NCBI GenBank assembly: GCA_030149685.1
Contig: JASLGI010000215.1
Coordinates: forward strand, 1 to 9,413
Length of the DNA stretch: 9,413 nt
Source of the DNA: Bacillaceae bacterium
GTDB taxonomy: Bacteria > Bacillota > Bacilli > Bacillales_A > Planococcaceae
Reading direction: 5' to 3'
The notes under the pieces are model-generated. The model ran no database searches. It saw only the letters and a program-made list of their open reading frames with translations, and was not told the origin of the DNA. How positions within the stretch are numbered: the stretch's first letter is position 1; each line of letters begins with the position of its first letter. Below are positions 6,004 to 9,413 of the stretch, one piece after another. Both the position numbers and the translations under genes were made by a program.

Positions 6004-6832
6004 CGCGACGCACCAAGTCTTTTTTCACTTCATCTTTGATGTTATTGTACGCCCAATGGTTTGTCGGTCCATGCTCATCCCCGATACCGAGCTCTTTTTG
6101 AATCGCTGCTTGGATAAAGAGTTTTCCTGTTTCAATCGCTTCATCAATAGAGTGTCCTTTCGCAAGTTCTGCGGTGATCGCTGCCGAAAATGTACATCCT
6201 GTTCCGTGCGTATGTCGTGTATTGATGCGGGGCGTTTGTAAAATATAAGGTGTTTGGCCTTTTGTTAAGATGTAGTCTTTTGAAAATTCTTTGTCTTCGG
6301 CATGTCCACCTTTAATAATAACAGTCTGTGCACCCATATCGATGATCTTTTGCGCGGCGATTTCAACTTCTTCTTCGGTTTGAATGCTCATGTCAGCGAG
6401 TACTTCGGCTTCTGGAATATTTGGTGTAATAATTGTCGCAAGTGGAACGAGCTTCGTTTTTAATGCATCGATTGCTTCTTGTTGTAAAAGTGATGCGCCG
6501 CCTTTTGCGATCATGACAGGGTCGATGACGAGTTGAATGTCATAATCGTTTAAGCAGTTCGCAACAGTTGTAATAATATCTGCTGAAAAAAGCATACCTG
6601 TTTTCGCAGCGGTTGGATGTAAGTCATCCATTACTGCACGTAATTGTTTTTCGATCATCTCTGTATCAATCGCTTGTACCCCGTGTACCCCATTCGTATT
6701 TTGAGCAGTTACAGCCGTGACTGTAGACGTTCCGAAAGCACCGAGCTCTTGAAATGTTTTAAGGTCGGCTTGAACCCCTGCTCCTCCTCCAGAATCTGTT
6801 CCTGCAATCGTCATAGCAATAGGTGTCGTCAT
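5996..6832 (-). CDS. thiD: Hydroxymethylpyrimidine/phosphomethylpyrimidine kinase ThiD
   Basis: Ribokinase-fold enzyme that phosphorylates HMP to HMP-P and then to HMP-PP, the pyrimidine substrate of ThiE. 278 residues, typical. It shows the N-terminal AGTDSGGGAGVQADLKT (10-26), Q44 and M80 in the expected pyrimidine pocket, DPVM (104-107), TPNIPEAE (136-143), VIIKGGH (171-177) and the anion-hole motif HGTGCTFSAA (209-218) with catalytic C213. I chose the ATG at 6832-6830: GAGGAGG lies about 8 bases upstream and the protein then starts just before the AGTDSGG motif, as in relatives. An upstream ATG in frame would overlap the end of thiM and add 24 unrelated residues. It starts 16 bp after thiM and overlaps thiE by 8 bp. 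Confidence 0.97.
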   Translation of the reverse strand: MTTPIAMTIAGTDSGGGAGVQADLKTFQELGAFGTSTVTAVTAQNTNGVHGVQAIDTEMIEKQLRAVMDDLHPTAAKTGMLFSADIITTVANCLNDYDIQLVIDPVMIAKGGASLLQQEAIDALKTKLVPLATIITPNIPEAEVLADMSIQTEEEVEIAAQKIIDMGAQTVIIKGGHAEDKEFSKDYILTKGQTPYILQTPRINTRHTHGTGCTFSAAITAELAKGHSIDEAIETGKLFIQAAIQKELGIGDEHGPTNHWAYNNIKDEVKKDLVRRDA

Positions 6833-6848
6833 AAAAAATTCCTCCTCA

Positions 6849-7583
6849 TTATTTTGATAAAGCATCAAGAAATTGTTGTTGAAAATGTCCAGGACCTTTT
6901 GCATCTTTCGCTGCGTGTTCTCCCGCGTGTTTGTAAAATTGCAATGCTTCCACTGTTGCTTCCATCACACGTTGAGGGTTTGTCGCGATGAAACTTGCTG
7001 CAACGCTACTTAATAAGCACCCCATACCAGTGACGCGTTCCATAAATACGTGCCCACCTTCGATGGCTATCGTCTTCGTTCCATCCGCTACATAATCAGT
7101 CTCGCCACTCAATGCAACGACTGTACTGTATTGTTGAGCGACGTATTGAGCGAGTGAGGCAAGGTCTACAGTGCCACTACCTGCATCGACGCCTTTTGCT
7201 TGCCAATCGACATCAGCGAGTGCAGCAAGCTCTCCTGCATTCCCTCGAATGAGTGCAATATCAAGTTCTTTTAATAAATGTTTAACCGAATGCAGTCGAA
7301 AAGGTGTAGCTCCGGCTCCGACAGGATCCAAAATGACAGGGATTCCATGGGCATTCGCAGCACGTCCTGCAAGTAACATCGCCTCGACAGTCTCTTTTTT
7401 CAACGTCCCGATATTGAGAGAGACGCTATTTGAAATGGTTGCTACTTCTTTCGCTTCTTCTAAAGCATCGGCCATAATTGGGCTTGCTCCTAGTGCGAGT
7501 AAACCGTTCGCTTGAAAAGGTGCAGCCACATAATTCGTTATACAGTGAACGAGCGGTTGTTGCTGTCGTACTTGTTGGATCAT
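6849..7583 (-). CDS. thiM: Hydroxyethylthiazole kinase ThiM
   Basis: Ribokinase-fold salvage enzyme that phosphorylates 4-methyl-5-(2-hydroxyethyl)thiazole with ATP, making the thiazole substrate of ThiE. Motifs (numbering from the chosen start): PLVHCITNYV (10-19), NGLLALGASPIMA (26-38), LDPVGAGATPF (85-95), RGNAGE (113-118), GVDAG (131-135) and TGMGCLLSS (185-193) with the catalytic cysteine C189. Two ATGs are possible. The one at 7589 is only 3 bases from GGAGG (7597-7593), while that at 7583 has a normal 9-base gap, so I took 7583. At 244 residues it is shorter than the usual 260-272, lacking about 10 residues at each end, but all motifs are present. First gene of the riboswitch-controlled operon; no tenA or thiazole-biosynthesis gene is in view, which fits salvage. 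Confidence 0.95.
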   Translation of the reverse strand: MIQQVRQQQPLVHCITNYVAAPFQANGLLALGASPIMADALEEAKEVATISNSVSLNIGTLKKETVEAMLLAGRAANAHGIPVILDPVGAGATPFRLHSVKHLLKELDIALIRGNAGELAALADVDWQAKGVDAGSGTVDLASLAQYVAQQYSTVVALSGETDYVADGTKTIAIEGGHVFMERVTGMGCLLSSVAASFIATNPQRVMEATVEALQFYKHAGEHAAKDAKGPGHFQQQFLDALSK

Positions 7584-7611
7584 GAACATCTTCCTCCCTT
7601 ATTTGTACAAC

Positions 7612-7647
7612 AAAAAGCGCTATTTTCCTTTTGAAGGAAAATAGCGC
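7612..7647 (-). terminator. Riboswitch terminator of the thi operon
   Basis: On the minus strand a perfect 14-bp stem (7647-7634 with 7630-7617) with a tiny CAA loop is followed by five T's (7616-7612). It ends about 28 bases before the thiM start codon. Its 5' arm begins with GCGC (7647-7644), the same bases used by the antiterminator, so the two hairpins exclude each other. Confidence 0.9.
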
Positions 7648-7670
7648 AAAATAAGCTCTTTTGCGCCACT
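7640..7670 (-). promoter_or_regulatory. Antiterminator hairpin of the TPP riboswitch
   Basis: Minus-strand bases 7670-7659 can pair with 7651-7640 in a 12-bp stem (eight central Watson-Crick pairs GCGCAAAA/TTTTGCGC, then two G-U pairs near the base) around a 7-base loop. The 5' arm contains the whole 3' strand of aptamer helix P1 (7670-7665), and the 3' arm takes the first bases of the terminator stem. Bound TPP stabilises P1, which frees the terminator. Confidence 0.75.
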
Positions 7671-7737
7671 TTCCTACGTGAGTGTTAACTCGACAGGTTC
7701 TAAGGGTTCTTCTCAGCAAAATTGCGCCCCTAGTGGC
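7665..7737 (-). promoter_or_regulatory. TPP riboswitch (THI-box aptamer)
   Basis: Read on the minus strand, the conserved THI elements occur in order. P1 is GCCACT (7737-7732) pairing with AGTGGC (7670-7665). AGGGG starts P2, a short P3 follows, then CTGAGA (7716-7711), CCCTTAGAACCTG (7706-7694), a P5 stem GAGT/ACTC and ACGTAGGAAAG (7679-7669). It senses thiamine pyrophosphate and lies between the promoter and thiM, with an antiterminator and a terminator immediately downstream. This is a transcription-attenuating arrangement: high TPP lowers thiMDE expression. Confidence 0.95.
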
Positions 7738-7745
7738 TTATCGTT

Positions 7746-7773
7746 ACTATAACATATTTTCATTTTTCGTTAA
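7746..7773 (-). promoter_or_regulatory. Promoter of the thiMDE operon, nested in the upstream gene
   Basis: TTAACG (7773-7768) and TATAGT (7751-7746) are spaced 16 bp, with a TG extension (TGTTATAGT). The start site would be near 7740, directly before the aptamer. The whole promoter is inside the last codons of the amidohydrolase gene, and the -10 box overlaps its TAG stop (7749-7747). Confidence 0.6.
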
Positions 7774-8991
7774 TTCATATACAGCGTCGAATAAGACGTT
7801 CACTCCGCGTGCAATATCGTCGAAGTCTGTCCATTCATCTTTCGTATGGCTAATGCCGTCTTTGCTCGGAACGAATAAAAGTCCTGTCGGAACGAAAGAG
7901 GCAAATGTCATTGCGTCATGACCTGCACGACTTTTCATCGGTTGTGCTGTATAACTACGACGTTTCACACAAGTATCGAGCAAGGATTGGATATTCCCAT
8001 CAAGCGCTTTCGGTCGAAGGGAAAAGAGTCGTTCAATCGTTACTTGTATATTTTCACTTTCATGCAATTCGATAAAACGTAAAATACGCTCAGTTGCTTC
8101 GTCGAGTGAAGTAGCCGTATGGGAACGTAAATCAATTGTGAAATGAGCACGGTCAGGAATGACGTTTTTACCATTCGGCGAAATGTTTAAAGAGCCAACT
8201 GTTAAAACAGTGCCATCTTCTTCAAAGTCTTTAATTAATGTAGGGAATGTACCGATCATTTTTGATGCGGTGACGAGCGCATCTGCTCGTTCATCCATCG
8301 GTGTCGTACCGGCGTGATCGCGTTTTCCACGAACATCGATATGAAATTGTTCAAAACCACCGATTGTTTCGACAATACCGAGATGCACTTCTTCATCTTC
8401 TAAAATTGTTCCTTGTTCGATATGCAACTCGAGAAAAGCTCCTATATCATCACGCTTTCGCGCGCCTTCTTTATGATCTTTTTCAAAATCGAGAGCGTTC
8501 ATCGCCTCTTCGATTGTCGTTTTGTTTTCATCCATCGTTTGGAAAAACTCTTCTTCCTTTAAGTCGCCTGTCATCGCACGTGAGCCCATCATGACATTGT
8601 CAAAACGGCCACCTTCTTCTTCGACGAAAGCGATGACTTCAAACGGTCGAACAGGAATGCTGGACTGTTGTTGAAAGAGGCGAGCGATTTCAAGTCCTGC
8701 AACAATGCCTGCAGTTCCATCGAAAGCTCCTCCACGGGTCACGCTATCGAGATGAGAACCGATGACGATTGGTGATAAATCTTGATGGCTCGGTGATCGG
8801 CCGATTACATTGCCGAATCGATCGATGCGCGTCGTCAATCCGAGTTTCTTCATTTCATCGATTAAATAATGTACGGCTTTTTCATATGTCGGAGTGAACG
8901 ATAAACGAGTCACCCCTTCATTTGGTGTATCTGAAAACTGAGCAAGTTGTTTTAACCAATTTTTAATATGTGTTGAACTAGCTTGAACCAT
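7747..8991 (-). CDS. M20 family hydantoinase/carbamoylase-type amidohydrolase (N-carbamoyl-L-amino acid hydrolase / allantoate amidohydrolase)
   Basis: Cytoplasmic dinuclear metal amidase that hydrolyses ureido or N-carbamoyl groups, releasing ammonia and CO2. 414 residues, the usual length. Metal-binding motifs: GSHLDSV (H80), FDGTAG (D91), FVEEEGGRF (E124-E126), LELHIEQG (H190) and ISHTKDEWT (H382). Substrate-pocket and dimer-lid motifs: GGFEQ (211-215), RGKRDHAGTTPM (221-232), NVIPD (276-280), DLRSH (287-291) and SRAGHDA (354-360). The ATG (8991-8989) follows GGAGGGA at 5-base spacing. Substrate cannot be read from sequence: allantoate, ureidopropionate and carbamoyl-amino acids are all handled by this family, and no ureide, hydantoin or pyrimidine catabolism gene is nearby to decide. 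It lies directly upstream of, and codirectional with, the thi operon, but the riboswitch terminator separates them. Confidence 0.92.
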   Translation of the reverse strand: MVQASSTHIKNWLKQLAQFSDTPNEGVTRLSFTPTYEKAVHYLIDEMKKLGLTTRIDRFGNVIGRSPSHQDLSPIVIGSHLDSVTRGGAFDGTAGIVAGLEIARLFQQQSSIPVRPFEVIAFVEEEGGRFDNVMMGSRAMTGDLKEEEFFQTMDENKTTIEEAMNALDFEKDHKEGARKRDDIGAFLELHIEQGTILEDEEVHLGIVETIGGFEQFHIDVRGKRDHAGTTPMDERADALVTASKMIGTFPTLIKDFEEDGTVLTVGSLNISPNGKNVIPDRAHFTIDLRSHTATSLDEATERILRFIELHESENIQVTIERLFSLRPKALDGNIQSLLDTCVKRRSYTAQPMKSRAGHDAMTFASFVPTGLLFVPSKDGISHTKDEWTDFDDIARGVNVLFDAVYELTKNENML

Positions 8992-9031
8992 AAAAGTCCC
9001 TCCTTACAAATCAAAAAACATCCTAATTGTT

Positions 9032-9040
9032 AGTATAACA
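9032..9040 (-). promoter_or_regulatory. Extended -10 promoter for the amidohydrolase gene
   Basis: Minus strand TGTTATACT (9040-9032) is an extended -10 element with a 5 of 6 match to TATAAT. No good -35 is seen. The start would be near 9025, about 34 bases before the ATG. The pair of cre-like boxes at 9063-9083 lies immediately upstream. Confidence 0.5.
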
Positions 9041-9062
9041 TGAGAATCTTTGAAACCATTCA

Positions 9063-9083
9063 TTGGAAACGTAAACGCTTACG
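9063..9083. promoter_or_regulatory. Two overlapping cre-like / LacI-family operators
   Basis: The first (9063-9077) matches the cre consensus at 14 of 15 positions. The second (9070-9083) is CGTAAACGCTTACG, symmetric except for one central A/C pair, with the CG core typical of LacI-family operators. They lie about 40-55 bp upstream of the putative amidohydrolase transcription start. Confidence 0.4.
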
Positions 9084-9273
9084 AAACTGATATAGTACAG
9101 ATCGTTTTCAATGATACAAACAGAATTAGTCAGAAAATTATAACATCTGTCTATTGTAAGCTTTGTCGCTCATTTGAACTGTTATAGAAAACGGTTACTT
9201 CCCTCGTTTTAAGCGAATGATAACGGATGCAAAAAAATGAATAAATTCCAATCGTGACGAAAAAATGAACGAA

Positions 9274-9288
9274 AAGAAAGCGTTTACT
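9274..9288. promoter_or_regulatory. cre-like operator upstream of the rightward promoter
   Basis: AAGAAAGCGTTTACT fits the CcpA consensus at 14 of 15 positions and has the classic GAAAGCGTTTAC core. Its centre is about 75 bp before the putative start near 9356. An upstream position like this is more often linked to activation than to repression, but that is inference. Confidence 0.45.
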
Positions 9289-9320
9289 TTATGTTTTTTA
9301 GAATAATTTTGAAAAATAGC

Positions 9321-9349
9321 TTGTTACATAACAAAATTAAACGTATAAT
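9321..9349 (+). promoter_or_regulatory. SigA-type promoter reading out of the right edge
   Basis: TTGTTA (9321-9326) and a perfect TATAAT (9344-9349) at the ideal 17-bp spacing. Transcription would start near 9356. The remaining 57 bases contain no ribosome binding site plus start codon, so the gene begins outside the window, after a leader of at least 57 bases. Confidence 0.65.
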
Positions 9350-9413
9350 AGTTTCTGTAATCAAAAAAGCGAATTCATTTCGTTCAGAAAATTTAGAAAA
9401 ATCATTTTCATTG

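Larger units (their letters stand above)
8992..9413. other. Non-coding intergenic region with regulatory signals
   Basis: I find no convincing gene on either strand in these 422 AT-rich bases. It contains the ribosome binding site and promoter of the amidohydrolase gene at its left end, a series of cre-like boxes at 9063-9083, 9097-9111 (minus), 9185-9199 and 9274-9288, and a plus-strand promoter at 9321-9349. It therefore looks like a shared divergent control region whose right-hand gene starts beyond the window. Confidence 0.6.

Noticed and set aside
6833..6904. Longer thiD start within thiM
   Set aside because: The added 24 residues are the shadow of the thiM end and precede the conserved N-terminal motif. 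GAGGAGG supports the start at 6832.
7171..7515. 114-codon plus-strand frame opposite thiM
   Set aside because: Low-complexity Ala/Ser-rich translation antisense to a well-supported gene, with no ribosome binding site.
9154..9188. Second plus-strand promoter (TGTTATAGA extended -10 overlapping a cre-like box)
   Set aside because: The -10 is acceptable but no -35 fits at normal spacing (TTGTCG is 14 bp away, TTGTAA 23 bp), so I did not call it.
9369..9383. CGAA/TTCG hairpin in the right-edge leader
   Set aside because: Four base pairs in AT-rich sequence is not above chance, and there is no U-run or known RNA motif.

Overview
The window reads as a chromosomal segment of a low-to-moderate GC Gram-positive bacterium of the Bacillales type. 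Strong Shine-Dalgarno sequences, GTG and TTG starts, a DesK/DesR membrane-fluidity system very close to the Bacillus subtilis one as I remember it, a TPP riboswitch ending in an intrinsic terminator, and CcpA-like (cre) boxes all point that way. I cannot name the genus. Most of it is ordinary core metabolism; I see no phage, CRISPR array or intact mobile element. One previously hidden item is the short, frameshifted relic of an IS200/IS605-type TnpB gene between the desaturase gene and its sensor kinase gene.

Layout. 1-930 (minus): 5' 310 codons of an M24 Xaa-Pro peptidase, running off the left edge. 931-1173: divergent regulatory region with a cre-like box and a likely DesR operator. 1174-2196 (plus): fatty acid desaturase des, then a terminator. 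About 2281-2443 (plus): TnpB relic. 2473-4226 (plus): desK-desR, overlapping by 4 bp. 4316-5302 (plus): membrane-anchored D-Ala-D-Ala carboxypeptidase. 5307-5346: bidirectional terminator between convergent genes. 5353-7583 (minus): thiM-thiD-thiE salvage operon, behind a TPP riboswitch at 7665-7737 with antiterminator and terminator (7612-7670). 7747-8991 (minus): M20 N-carbamoyl-amino-acid/allantoate amidohydrolase. 8992-9413: non-coding, with several cre-like boxes, a minus-strand promoter for the amidohydrolase gene and a plus-strand promoter for a gene beyond the right edge.

How the parts work together. DesK senses a thickened or ordered membrane in the cold and phosphorylates DesR. DesR then activates des through paired dyads just upstream of its weak promoter, and the desaturase restores fluidity. 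ThiM phosphorylates hydroxyethylthiazole, ThiD phosphorylates HMP twice, and ThiE joins the two into thiamine phosphate. The TPP end-product closes the loop by terminating transcription in the leader. The operon's promoter appears to lie inside the last codons of the upstream amidohydrolase gene, with its -10 box overlapping that gene's stop codon. The amidohydrolase gene and the unseen gene on the right share an intergenic region rich in LacI/CcpA-type operators, which suggests control by carbon source.
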